Shown one piece after another: positions 52,013-62,029 of a DNA stretch of 64,000 nucleotides. Position numbers and translations under genes: made by a program. How positions within the stretch are numbered: the stretch's first letter is position 1; the number at the start of each line of letters is the position of its first letter. The notes under the pieces were generated by a model. That model ran no database searches. It saw nothing but the letters and a program-made list of their open reading frames with translations, and was not told the origin of the DNA. Where the stretch lies: contig CAJNDS010002286.1 of NCBI GenBank assembly GCA_905221605.1, forward strand, positions 175,001-239,000, given 5' to 3'. Source of the stretch: Symbiodinium natans. Taxonomy: Eukaryota > Sar > Dinophyceae > Suessiales > Symbiodiniaceae.

Positions 52013-52141
52013 CCGGGACACCCTACCGACCTGGGCACCTCACCGGATGGGTCGCACCTCGAAGAGGGGGAGCCCCTCGCCACGCAGCTCCCGACAAGGC
52101 TCCTGAGAAGGCAGCAAAAGAAGGGGCTTGGAACTCAGAGG
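52013..52141 (+). CDS. Candidate internal exon, 43 codons
   Basis: ACCCCGAAGAG acceptor after a C-tract; frame GTPYRPGHLTGWVAPRRG to KEGAWNSE, then GAGG|GTATAGGG at the head of a G-tract. Basic, protein-like. Confidence 0.45.
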
Positions 52142-52169
52142 GTATAGGGTTTAGGGTTTGGGGTTTAGG

Positions 52170-52477
52170 GTTTAGGGTTTAGGGTTCAGGGAATAAACAA
52201 CATCCAATAACATCACCCCCTTGATCAATCACCCAAAACTATCAAATTAACCCTCCACACCTCTTCCTACCCCTTCCACCCCCCCCCCCCCCCCCCCCTC
52301 CCACACTCCCCCCTCCCACACCCCCCTCCCACCCCCCACCCACACCACCCCCCACCCTCCCACCCATGACCTTGGCTACTTCTTGCCAGGTTTTCGCGCC
52401 ACTCTCAGAAGTAAGGAGCTGCGGCTTGTTGTGTGTGATGTCTACAATCTCTCCTCAACCCTAAACCCTAAACCCTA
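52170..52477. repeat. Intron-body duplicate, copy 2 (partner 36105-36413)
   Basis: Same order and near-identity as copy 1: GGGTTCAGGGAATAA, a CACCCAAAACTATCAAATTAA block, a C-rich core, ATGACCTTGGCTACTTC, and GTGTGTGATGTCTAC, ending in CCCTAAA units. The flanking exons differ entirely from those at 36 kb. Confidence 0.8.
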
Positions 52478-52537
52478 TACCCTAAACCCTAAACCCTAAA
52501 CCCTATATGTTAAGGGGGTATCCCACATGTTCGGAAG

Positions 52538-52617
52538 TGGGGCGGGCTGACATGAAGGAAGCACGCACCTCCCGTCGTTGGCAGTACCCCGGCTCCATCA
52601 GGCGAGTTGTAGTGGCG
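52538..52617 (+). CDS. Candidate internal exon
   Basis: TTCGGAAG acceptor after a C-tract, frame GRADMKEARTSRRWQYPG to RRVVVA, then GGC|GGTTTAGGG. Charged and protein-like. Confidence 0.45.
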
Positions 52618-53024
52618 GTTTAGGGTTTAGGGTTTAGGGTTTAGGGTTTAGGGTTTAGGGTTTAGGGTTTAGGGTTTAGGGTTTAGGGTTTAGGGTTTTC
52701 AATCCAATGCTTGAGCCATATCCGCCATATCCAGTAGCGGCCTGGACGGCAAGAGGTTTTTTTTAGCTGGATGTTAGGAGCCCACCGAATTGGAGGGGAT
52801 ACTTTTGTGTGGCAGGACGGAGAGTTTCCCGACATTCAGAACCCATTTCAGCTTGCCCTCTGTCCTTAAAACCCCTAAGCCCTTGAATGCTTAAACCCTT
52901 GACCCCAAAACCCCCAAAACCCTTCACCTCCCCAAACCCTGACCAAGAAGGAGCCACGAACAAAACCGAAGAAGGCGTCGCGTCTTCGGAGGGCCAGGGG
53001 GTCTCCGTCCTACAGTGTTCAGAG

Positions 53025-53526
53025 ACCAACCCCTAACCCTAAACCCTTTTGGCTTAGCTTCCCTCGGCCCACTTGAGCTAAAGGACTCATAAGTGCTCAA
53101 AAAAAGCCCATCCCCTTGGGTGGAAGCGCGGACCCCCCAATGAGCCAAAAGCCCACGAGTGTCCGGCCCATGCAACGATTTTCGGGTTTGGGGGTTTGGG
53201 GTTTAGGGTTTGGGGTTTCGCATTCAGAAGGCCAGGGTTCCGGCAGGTCCAGGGACTGCTGCTGTCGTTGCGGCGTTGGGGCCTATTTTCCCTAAACCGC
53301 CTTCAAAAGACCTAAACCCTGCATTAGCTTGAACACCCTTGGCGCCTCAAAACCCTCAAGTCCAAAAGCAAACTGAAATTTTCGAAAGCCCTGAGAACCC
53401 TGAGAAAAATCCGACCTCGGTGGTCTCACTTAGGGGCGTTTGCAGCGTCTTTATAGGACCTTGAACATCTATGAAAAATTCTGCTTCCCTGGCTGGGTTG
53501 GAGAGGATCTTCGTGATCCCTAAACC

Positions 53527-53558
<32 letters not shown>

Positions 53559-55430
53559 ACCCTAAACCCTAAACCCGCCTTCCCATGCGCTGTTGTGTAG
53601 GGCCTGGGGGGTGGGGGGAGCTGGTCCTCCCCAAAGCAGAAGGAAAGCAAGTCTCGCCCTTTCTCAGCTCCTCGCACTTTCTTGCACGGTTTAGGGTTTA
53701 GGGTTTAGGGTTTAGGGTTTAGGGTTTAAGAGATGCTTTGTCGCTTAGGCGCTTCAAAGCATAAGTTTGCGAGACCGTTGGGTCTGTGGCCCTGCACAAA
53801 TGTCGGGTTCAAGGCTTCGGACTTTAGGACTGTACCCTAAACCCTAAACCCTAAACCCTAAACCCTAAGCCCTAAACCCTAAGCCCTAAATCCTAAGCCA
53901 GGGTGCAGGGTTAGGAACGTGCCCGTTGTTACCTTCCGAGTTGCACCTTGCGGTTGGCGCCTCGTAGGTCGTATTGCCTTGAAGCGGCCCCTGGCGAACC
54001 CGTGCGCACGAACGCAGATCCCAAAGTCCAAAGCCCTTCTCTATAAGCTCTAAACTCGAAGACCCCAAAGTCCCAACCTACGACTGAGCGCCCCCAAAAT
54101 GCAGCAATCTGGAAAAAATGCTGCAATTCTGCAATTTGGAATCTGGGCATGTCTGCTAGGAAAGTGCAGACTGCAAAGCAGCACAACCACGCAGGAAGTT
54201 CAGAAGCTCAGGTGTCTGTTTTTTTTTTTTGCGCGCTTTGTGGTCCCAAGTCCCAACCGTTCCCCAACACTGAAACCCTAATCTGGTCCTAGAAGCGCCC
54301 CTCCAGAGGCCTGGCCATCCACGTGGCAGCGAGCCAAAGTCGTCTCGCAGGCCCTGACACCCAGAGTTCGGAGTTTCGTCGAAAGAATCGGATTCAGGGT
54401 CTCGGGGGGTTTAGGGGGTTTAGGGTTTTGGGGTGTAGGGGCTCGTGGAGAACGGCGGTATGGATTGATACGGACTTCCTCGGCTTCAGACTTCTATGGA
54501 CATCGTCGAACCAAGTTCGTTGCAGCCCCCTTTGGGAGCTCTTTGCCCAAGCTGAGGTCTTCCGCATCCACCCTGTAGCCGGCCCTCTTTTGGCCATTTT
54601 ATCCGTTTCGCCCTACCGTATGGGCCTCTTGATGTCGGAAAGGGTTTCGAGACTGCAGATGCATTGGCGCCGCGCCTGAAGACGACGCGTGAGTGAGGCA
54701 CGCTATGATATTGTTCCTATGCTTTCTGTATGTTTGACACTACGCTTGCGATCGTTTGTCATGACTACTCTTAGCCTTTACAGCCATGATTCGATGGACA
54801 ACTTGATTTATTGCTGTGCCGTTATGTTCTTGCTCTGGTGATGGTCTCATGATTGCGCCGGAGCTTCTGCCCGATGTTACTCAGGGCGTGGGGGGTTGCG
54901 TTTAAGAGTTTTGTTTGGAGCTTAGGGGTAGTAAAGCCTATAAGACCACGCTCTCAGCGCTTCAGCCCTTAAACCTTTAAACCCTTCCAACCCCCCCCCC
55001 CACCCCAAAAGCCGGAAAAGGAACCTTTTTTCGGAGGCCCCGAGTGCCCACACCAAGAGCCGCCACGTCTCCTGAGGCGAAGCTTTCGCGCCACGTGAGA
55101 GGACGCGGCCAGGGTGTCTCCGTCCCAGACTGGTCCGAATACGTGTGGAATGCGCTCCTTTTGGTTTTTTGAGGGCTGGGATGGCTTAGTAAAACTTACC
55201 TTCCCTCGGCCGGCCCACTTGAGCTAAAGGACTTGTAAGTGCTAAGCAAAAACGACCCGTCCCCTTAGATGCAAGAGCGGACCCTAAACACCCTGAAGCC
55301 AAAAGCCCACAAACTCCCGGCCCCTGAATCCCGAAAAAGCGCCGAGGAAAAGTAGCTTCGCATTCAGAAGGCCAGGGTTCCGGAGGGTCTCCAGGGACTG
55401 TTGCTGCCGCTGCGGTGCTGGGGGCTTTTT
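53025..55430. repeat. Direct duplicate blocks 53025-53280 and 55185-55430
   Basis: Both contain TTCCCTCGGCC-CCCACTTGAGC, AAAAGCCCA, CGCATTCAGAAGGCCAGGG and TCCAGGGACTG in order. In the first, about 36 bp of TTTGGGG/TTTAGGG repeat (53182-53217) precedes CGCATTCAGAAGG; the second has none there. A related block (GCCACGTCTCCTGAGGCGAA) occurs at 55063 and 62163. Confidence 0.7.
54314..54390 (+). pseudogene. Degenerate copy of the 26959 exon
   Basis: Starts GCCTGGCCATCCACGTGG after CCAGAG, then rejoins A at CAGCGAGCCAAAGTCGTC. A block of about 26 bp is missing, shifting the frame. A further relic lies at 62500-62560. Confidence 0.5.
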
Positions 55431-56387
55431 TTTCCCTTGCTCAAGGTTTCAAGTTCCTTTCGGCATAGGGTTTAGGGCTGCTACTCTCCGAGTTGCACCT
55501 TAAGAGTGTTTGGCGCCTGGCATGCCGCAATCTGCTTGTGAGGGGCCCTGGAAGAGGAGGTAGCTTTTGCCAGGGATCCGTGCAGACCAAGCGCTTAAAT
55601 CGGCATTTTGGCGTACATCCCAAGCCCCAAAAAGCCCAAAGCCTCTAAACTTGCAGACCCCAAAGCCCTAGACTAGGACGAGCCGGACATGCCTCCTAAG
55701 TGCAGACTGCAAACCAGCAGCAAGTCAGAGGCCTGGCCATCCCCGTCTGGCACCCAGAGTTTCCTAGTTCAAATTTGCAGAGAACGGGATTCGGGGTCCA
55801 GAAGGGGGCGTTTAGGGCTGGGTTAGGGGGTTTATGGGGTTTATGGGGTTTGGGTTTTGGGGGTGTAGGGTTGTGGGGAGAACGGCATACGGCTTAGGGT
55901 TTAGGATCCAAGGGGCCATGGAGTGCTTGGAGCTTCCCATGGCTTCGGATTCAGGCTTCTACGCAGGACATCGTCGAGCCCGGGTCTATCGGTAGGATGG
56001 GCGCGCTTGCAGAAAGCCAGCCTCTTAGAGGTTGATTCTTAAGGTTTAGGGTTTAGGGTTTAGGGTTTAGGGTTTAGGGTTTAGGGTTTAGGGTTTGGTG
56101 CAATTTCGTTGCAGGCCACTTGGGTTTGCCGAGTTCTCCCCTGGTACCAAGTGGATTTCGGGGCTTGGGGGGTTTTTGGGGGGCGCCCCTAGGCTCAGAA
56201 CAAGCTCGAGCCTGCCTTGTGCCCCCAACCCCAAGTTGAGGTCTTCTCACTCCACACATACACCCTAAACCCTAAATCCTAAACCCTAAACCCTAAACCT
56301 CTACGCTCTCCACCCCAAAGCCGGCCCGTTCTGAGCCGGTTTCGCCCAAGCTGATGCTTCTTGGATTCTTGGGGCATCGTCGGCGCC

Positions 56388-56528
56388 ATGGGCTGTTGCG
56401 CATCGAATCCGGAGAAGGCGGCTGAGTGCGGCGTTTCTCCTTTTGATTCTCTGGGTTTCGGGAGCTCGGGTCTGGGGGTCTGGGGGTCTGTAGCCCCGAA
56501 AGGAAGCCCCAAACCCCATAAAGCCTAA
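56388..56528 (+). CDS. First exon, DUF4116 locus B: MGCCAS N-terminus
   Basis: CGCC-ATG-GGCTGTTGCGCA gives MGCCASNPEKAAECGVS. Acylation-type N-terminus as in A and C. Divergence from A beyond residue 15 suggests the coding part ends soon after; the donor is not obvious. Confidence 0.5.
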   Translation: MGCCASNPEKAAECGVSPFDSLGFGSSGLGVWGSVAPKGSPKPHKA

Positions 56529-57087
56529 ACCCTCCTTGCGGCATGTGGAGGTTCAAACCTTTTGCAAGCTTGCGAATCGGAGGCCACGAGTTCAGACAAA
56601 TTCTGCACGCGTGGGGGAACCTTAACACGGTAAGTTTAAGGCTTAAGGGCCTGACTGACTTCATACGCATCGGATCTCATCGGACGAATTCAAGAAAGAC
56701 ACATAGCTCTGTACACCAGGTACTTAGGTGGTGTTGTCGATGCCACCCATTCAGCCATCTCTGCGGGTCAAAGGGTACCCACTCGTGCTGTGTGGGGTGG
56801 GGGAGCTGTGGTGCAGTCGTGAAGCCCTTGAGTCCTGTTTTCGGGGTCCGGGTTGCGGATGGCGACCCCTGCTTGATGCTGCATCCTCCAACTTCCGTCT
56901 TCACGCAGAATCGCATGCCTTCGCATACCTACGCTTGCTCGCCCTGGCAATGCCAGGTGGATGAGGCGACTGGAGGCAGCGATGCACGTCGGGGCTTCCT
57001 TGAGGGGTGGGGAGAATGAGCAAAGCTGCAACCTGTCAGCCTCTTTGGGAGCACCGCTTCGGGAAACCAGCCCGATGACAGGCCCAG

Positions 57088-57236
57088 CGGTGACGGAGAC
57101 CAGGGCCCAAACACCGGCCGCTGAAGCAGAGGCGGCCTGTTGGATGCTGTTTTGGGGGGGCTTTGCAGGGGGTTTCACGTGCTTTTCCCGTTCCATGATG
57201 TTTTTCGGATGGGCCGGTACGCTTGCAGAGATCTAA
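57088..57236 (+). CDS. Candidate second exon of locus B
   Basis: CAGGCCCAG acceptor; VTETRAQTPAAEAEAACWM. The same ETRAQ..AAEAEAACWML sequence is fused directly after MGCGAS in copy C (63006). The end of the exon is unclear. Confidence 0.45.
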
Positions 57237-57349
57237 TGCCCACAGCAGCAACCACAGGTGAGGCCGGCAGCTTGGGATGCTGGCGCGGAAGGTGCTGCGT
57301 GCTTTCATAGGCTTGTGCTCAGGAGTTGAGACGACTTTCGAGAGGGTAG

Positions 57350-57480
57350 TTGCTCGAAGTGGGGGAGAAGCCCCACGCAGCATGGGAGCAACGGAGGAAG
57401 GCAAACAGAATGGAGGTGTACGGAAGGCTCCTTAAGCACGGACATCAAGTGGGGTTAGTGTTGAGAGATGCCATGAGCTT
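57350..57480 (+). CDS. Exon of locus B with a frameshift relative to copy C
   Basis: GAGGGTAG acceptor, frame LLEVGEKPHAAWEQRRKA to MEVYGRL. Differences from C (63257) in this part are mostly synonymous (GTG/GTA, CGG/AGG). Further on B lacks about 10 nt near 57468, so the C frame (LRRESKYCC) is lost. B is probably damaged here. Confidence 0.5.
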
Positions 57481-57837
57481 CGCAGGGAAAGCAAGTTTTG
57501 TTGTCCCTGGCCTTGTGACCTCGAAGCGCCAAGACATGTTCGAGGCAGAGAAGATGTGCCCTTTGAAGGTTTCAGTGCCACACTTCTCGGGCCCTCTTAT
57601 CAACACTCATATATTATCCTCTCATCTTGTGTTTGGGTCTTCTTCGTGAGGCGCCAGGCGGGGGAGTCCCAAAGCTTCTGAAGCTTCTGCACCGGCCGGC
57701 GAGGAGGCTCCGCTTTTGACTTTCGAAGCCTCCCCGAAATAGCCCGAAGTAGGGCAAGCCCTCCGGAAACCCTACAGAAGCTGCCAGAAGCCCCTGCGTT
57801 CGCGTTAGGGGAGGTTCAGAGCTACGAATCCCGAAGC

Positions 57838-57997
57838 CCCCCCCCCCGCCCCGAATCGGGCGAAAAGCTATACTGTGTTTCTCTTGCGAAGGCCATCCAC
57901 GCAACGACTTCCCTCGAAATCATGAAAATCCATGAGAATCCCCGGAAAAGCCCTGCAGAGATACTTGCGGGAGAAGCCCCCTGTACTCTGAGTGTTG

Positions 57998-58034
<37 letters not shown>
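57838..58034. repeat. C-run and GA microsatellite of locus B
   Basis: A poly-C run, CGAATCGGGCGAAA, and then (GA)n at 57998-58033. The same order occurs in A (28935-29118) and C (63805-63995), directly before the DUF4116 exon in A. Confidence 0.8.
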
Positions 58035-58035
<1 letters not shown>

Positions 58036-59049
58036 CATTCTACCCCCCCCCCCCGCATAAGATCCCTGGTTGTCTCATCTCTATAGTATCATGAGATATG
58101 CCCCCCCGCCCCCCCCCCCCCCCCCCCCCCCCGCCAGATCCGCATGCGAATGCTTGTAGTCTTAATGCTTGTAGTCTTACGTCCCTTAACCTTTAAACCC
58201 TATGGGGGGGGTGAAGGTTTTCTAAAGGTTTAGGAGTTTAGGCTTTAAGATTCAGGCATTGTAACCTAAGCCCATATAGAGCTTAAAAACCTTAAGGGTT
58301 TAAGGTTTAGGCGGTTAAAAGATGTACGTACTCATTCTTATATGCATGAGTTGGTACTCTGCGTACTCCATCTTGATTGGAAAGAGATTTTGTGACGCAA
58401 CATTTTGTTTTGAAGCATTAAGTTTGCTTATAAACGGGGGGTGGGAGGGGGGGGAGTCCTCCAACATAGCCAGGACCCTTGAACACCCCTCCCACCCCTC
58501 CCTGTTTTTTTGTTTGAAGGCTTATTCTCTTATACCCTAAGTGCTTAGGGTTTTAAAGAGAAGCCCCGAGACCCTGTCTGATTAAGCCTTAACCTTTAAG
58601 CCCCACCGGGTTAAGGTTGACAGGCTTAGGGTTTAAGATGTGTAGGCATGTAAAGCTAAGCCGGCAATGACATCTAAACCCCAGCCTTCAAACACTATAG
58701 AGTTCAGGTTTAAGGGTTTAGGGTTGGAGATCTAGGCATGTTAAACCTAAACTCATAGAGTTTAAGCCTTAAGGGTTAAGGTTCGGGCATTTAAACCTCA
58801 ACCGTGAACCGTTTAGGGTCAGAACCTTACAACCCTATAGGGGGCTCTAAAAGGTTCAGTTGTTTTCACCCTAAAGGGGCGCTGAAGGCATACATGCCCA
58901 GACACTGAAGATTTCCAAAAAAATTGATCTTTTGGGGGTGGGGGGTGGGGTACCATATATTTCTATATATATATACATATACATATACATATATATATAT
59001 ATACATGTGTGGTATAGAAATGTGATGTATAGAACATTCCTCACCGCAG
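58034..59049. other. Locus-B-specific insertion, no exon seen
   Basis: Poly-C run near 58099-58133, then 500 bp of scrambled TTAAGG/CCTTAA telomere-like motifs in both orientations (58180-58860), and a TATACA repeat at 58955-59005. It separates the GA repeat from the DUF4116 exon; in A these are adjacent. Confidence 0.6.
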
Positions 59050-59550
59050 GCCCGCCGAAGGCTCCTGGAGGAGATCCGGGGAGGGCGCGGCGGCCTCCTC
59101 ACCCTGCTCAACGCCCCGGCGGATGACTGGGAGGGGGTGCTGGCTGCGGTGGAGAGAAGCGGCGCGGCCCTCCAGTTCGCGTCCGAGAAGCTGCGAAATG
59201 ACCGGGAGGTGGTGCTGGCGGCCGTGAAGGGGGACGGCATGGCCCTCCAGTTCGCGTCCGAGGAGCTGCGGGCCGATCGGAGCTTCCTGCTGGAGGCGGT
59301 GGAGGCCACAAGGGCCTGGTGGCTGGTGGAGCTCGCGGCCGAGGAGCTCCGAGCGGACGAGAGCTTTGTGGAGCAGTGCAAAGCCGCAGCCGGCACGGGT
59401 TTGGTGTTCAGTTTTTACAAAACCTACAACGGCTTCCATAACATGCGCCGGCTCTTCCCGACGGCCGGCGCGTCCATACCGGGGGGCATGGCCTACGACT
59501 GTGTGATGGAGGCGCTAAAGCGTGCCAGGCACGGCAGCCCCCTCGGCCGC
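59050..59550 (+). CDS. DUF4116 repeat exon, locus B
   Basis: CTCACCGCAG acceptor, then ARRRLLEEIRGGRGGLL, about three 25-residue repeats (LRNDREVVLAAVKGDGMAL..), and the conserved tail LRADESFVEQCKAAAGTG and MRRLFPTAGASIPGG. Two repeats fewer than A, i.e. copy-number change in 75-bp steps. An in-frame TGA at 59023 confirms that the exon starts at the acceptor. Confidence 0.8.
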
Positions 59551-59777
59551 ACTTCCAAAGGATCCCCTTGAGCGTCTTTCGAAAGCTGTGGGGGCATGTG
59601 GGGGACGCGTGGCGGGCGTCTACAGATAAGTCCTATAGTGAGTCGGAGAGAGCCTTGAAGAAGGGCTGTGTGCCGTGCCGGTTCAGGGCCAAGAAGGGGC
59701 CTCGCCTCACGTTGCCTTTCGCGTATAAAATGTCATGCCATAACTCGTCCCATTTTGGAAGTCATAAGGGTGTTCAG

Positions 59778-59954
59778 GCACGGCGACGGTGTGGTTCGAC
59801 GAGGAACCCGTGTTTGGACACGACGCCGACGATGGCAGGTGGAGCCACCCCAGCAGCGACTGCGGCCGGGACATGGTGCCCGTGCCGCCCAGGGAGGGCC
59901 GTGACGCCAAGTGGCGGTCGACGGTGGACTCCCGGAGCACCTCCCTCGTCAGAG
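59778..59954 (+). CDS. Conserved exon of locus B (His/Cys motif)
   Basis: GTGTTCAG acceptor intact; WFDEEPVFGHDADDGRWS, HPSSDCGRDMVPVPPREG, ending SLVR with GC donor GAG|GCTCAG. The first Cys of A's CADC is Ser here, which argues against an essential metal site. Confidence 0.65.
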
Positions 59955-60208
59955 GCTCAGAAGAAGCAGACCGGTGCAATCGTCGTATTTTCGGGTGGGC
60001 GGGCAAGATGCTCAGCAATTTTCATCCACACGCTCGGAAGCAAACCTCTCAGGAGCCAGAAGAGGGCAAACAGTACCCGTGCTGCTCGGACAGAACAGTG
60101 AGGTCCCCTATGGGAGTTGCACAGTCGTTTAGTGCGGTTGCGAGGAGAAGCTTGATACGTTTCAGGTACAGTTCTTTCAGGGGGTGGTTCGCACCGGGTC
60201 CGTTGCAG

Positions 60209-60320
60209 TCCCGGCGAAGGCTGGTGTTGCCACTGGCTGAGGGAGGTGCGCAAGCACCATGAAGCTGGTGAGGTCATCTGCGTGGCCGTGTCGAACATTT
60301 TCGACAGCGACGCCTGGCCT
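60209..60320 (+). CDS. Conserved exon of locus B
   Basis: CCGTTGCAG acceptor; PGEGWCCHWLREVRKHHE to VSNIFDSDAWP. Partner of 30673-30786. Confidence 0.6.
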
Positions 60321-60415
60321 GCAACTGAGCGAAGGCTTGCCTACTATACAAGAAATACAACCAAGGTGGGGAGGGTCCCAAGCCGAGTCGCCCCGTGCGC
60401 CGAGCGTCCGCTCAG

Positions 60416-60520
60416 GATTGGGTGGACAAGTTCGGCGCGGGCTCCTCTGAGCTTGCGGACGCAGATGCCGAAAGATGTGGTCTTCCGAAGAGCCTCCGGC
60501 GGCAAAGAATTCTGCCTTGA
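60416..60520 (+). CDS. Conserved exon of locus B
   Basis: CCGCTCAG acceptor; DWVDKFGAGSSELADADA to a TGA shared with A. Partner of 30893-30997. Confidence 0.55.
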   Translation, partial: DWVDKFGAGSSELADADAERCGLPKSLRRQRILP

Positions 60521-60668
60521 TCCGGAGCATTTCGTCGTAGAAGGGCTTGACAGGCTTTGCCCTTGCTCCGGGCCCTTCTTACTCGACTTTTTTTTGAAAA
60601 TCTCCACCCTAAGCATCCTAAGGCCTGTGGAACCCCCTGTGCCCAAATCCCAAGCCCGCTATTCGTAG

Positions 60669-60892
60669 GAGGGAAGACGCGACGGGCTCTTAAACGTGCT
60701 CCAAGGGAGGTCTTCAAGCACGGGAAGCCGGCCAGCTGGGGTGAAGGCACGATCTGCATTGCCGGCGAAACCTACCAGCGCCGTGCGCCCGTGCACCCCC
60801 GGACGGGCAAGCCCCTGGGGGTGGGCTGCCGCTGGGAGCGGCAGGCCTTGGATGGCATGGACTTCCCCGTCTACGCCTTCTTCATGCCCTGA
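60669..60892 (+). CDS. C-terminal exon of DUF4116 locus B
   Basis: The body VFKHGKPASWGEGTICIA to FFMP, TGA matches A. The acceptor CCCAGCAG used in A falls in a deletion of about 22 bp here; TATTCGTAG at 60660-60668 is a possible substitute. B may therefore be altered at this junction. Confidence 0.6.
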
Positions 60893-61605
60893 ACCCCTGT
60901 CATCGTCGTTTGTGCCAGTCTCGGGCGGTGCCAAGTTGCAGAGCGCGAGCAGATGCGCGAGCCCCTGCCGTTTCACCTGGGATCCCCTTGCGCACCTGCG
61001 GTTAAACCTTGTGACGCCCACTTGCCATAATTGTGCTACCACACCATATATCCCAGAATGCCCCGGGTCCAAGGATGGAACCCCGCAGTTCTTGAGAAGA
61101 ATCTCGTGCAGAGCTTCCGTGTGGAGCTTTCCCTCACCGGCACATGGCCTCCAAGCCGCGGATCTTTCAGGGTCCTCACAGATACACAAGGTATTACACC
61201 TCATTGCGCAAGACAGCTGTAGATAAACGTATCTTCTGAGGAGCACACATAAGCTACCAGTCTATCCCCCAGTAGTCCTTCAAGCGTATCTTCTCAGGAG
61301 CACCAATAGCTACCAGTCCATCCCCCAGTAGTCCTTAAGCCCTATAAACCCTACTTCCCAAACCCTAGGCCTTCATAGGCCCACTATAAGGCAGCCCATC
61401 GTCACAGCTCTTGCTGTGATCCCATGCGCAGGGCAGGGTCTAGGGAGTCCAGGGTTTAGGGATGCAACGCTCCCCTGGCCACTGCCCTTCGCATCCTCCA
61501 GCCTTTCACACAGACCTTTGCCCATGGAGTCATTTCAGGCTTAGAAGCTGAGGCCAACATGTGCCGCAGAGTCGCCCTTTGTCAAAGACAATCGGGGCTC
61601 TCAAA

Positions 61606-62025
61606 ATGCTGGCCAATTATTCTGTCAACGACCCGACAGAAATCGTACAGCGCTGGCGACGCGAATGGCAGCTGAGGGTCAAGATGGGCATGCCTGAGTT
61701 CACCACGATGATTCGGCATTCATCAGTATGTATCAGGATTGAGGCGTTTTTTCGTGAAGTTTCAGCCAACGTTTCATGTTTCGCTTGGGCTGGACGAGAG
61801 AGGGTCCTGGCGTGGCTTGGTGGTGAGAGTTACATCAGAGCTTTGCTTGTCCTCGTTAGCCCTGACCGGCCCGAAGCCCCAGAAACCCTAAACCCCAACT
61901 GGCACAGAAGACAGAACTGTCGGGTCACAGCACGTTGTGGGAAAGACGTAAGAGCCGTTTTCAACGCGTGCACATCGCGATGCAGAGGCTGCTTTGCATT
62001 TTTCGCCCCCCCCCCCCCGCTATAG
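61606..62025 (+). CDS. Hypothetical ORF in the 3' flank of locus B
   Basis: From ATG at 61606: MLANYSVNDPTEIVQRWR, then REWQLRVKMGMPEFTTMI and further to TAG at 62023-62025. Fairly protein-like in the first 45 codons. The second half overlaps the block that is coding-like on the minus strand in A (32935-33075). Unrecognised; one of the two readings must be spurious. Confidence 0.3.
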   Translation: MLANYSVNDPTEIVQRWRREWQLRVKMGMPEFTTMIRHSSVCIRIEAFFREVSANVSCFAWAGRERVLAWLGGESYIRALLVLVSPDRPEAPETLNPNWHRRQNCRVTARCGKDVRAVFNACTSRCRGCFAFFAPPPPL

Positions 62026-62029
62026 GTTG

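Larger units (their letters stand above)
1..53728. repeat. Network of interstitial telomeric tracts in both orientations
   Basis: CCCTAAA tracts (C) lie near 936-1095, 1640-1760, 2246-2352, 3490-3526, 5764-5910, 6425-6504, 6882-7005, 9901-10060, 11583-11745, 12305-12445, 13020-13085, 13840-13950, 15551-15735, 18449-18590, 18666-18765, 19500-19620, 19975-20255, 20780-20925, 22160-22310, 23191-23310, 24070-24180, 25185-25270, 26330-26450, 27410-27495, 33248-33360, 36393-36495, 45614-45630, 47690-47735, 48255-48395, 50995-51145, 51866-51995, 52455-52510 and 53518-53575. TTTAGGG tracts (G) lie near 138-192, 1862-1996, 2588-2770, 3188-3260, 3916-4010, 5534-5625, 6178-6330, 6617-6770, 7129-7203, 8702-8780, 9532-9700, 11406-11462, 12528-12690, 14070-14160, 15838-15960, 17824-17950, 18895-18975, 20337-20520, 21073-21245, 22384-22515, 23424-23495, 24280-24630, 27064-27130, 27590-27727, 37010-37080, 38013-38072, 40320-40395, 40627-40700, 44801-44860, 45262-45340, 47841-48005, 48487-48620, 50322-50412, 51684-51780, 52615-52697 and 53690-53728. 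Edges are approximate. Every 21 bp of either strand carries a stop in all frames, so the tracts cannot be coding. Confidence 0.95.

Noticed and set aside
53041-53062. Possible dinoflagellate spliced-leader relic (CCCTTTTGGCTTAGC)
   Set aside because: Only a weak match to the known leader core; no full-length leader seen anywhere in the window.
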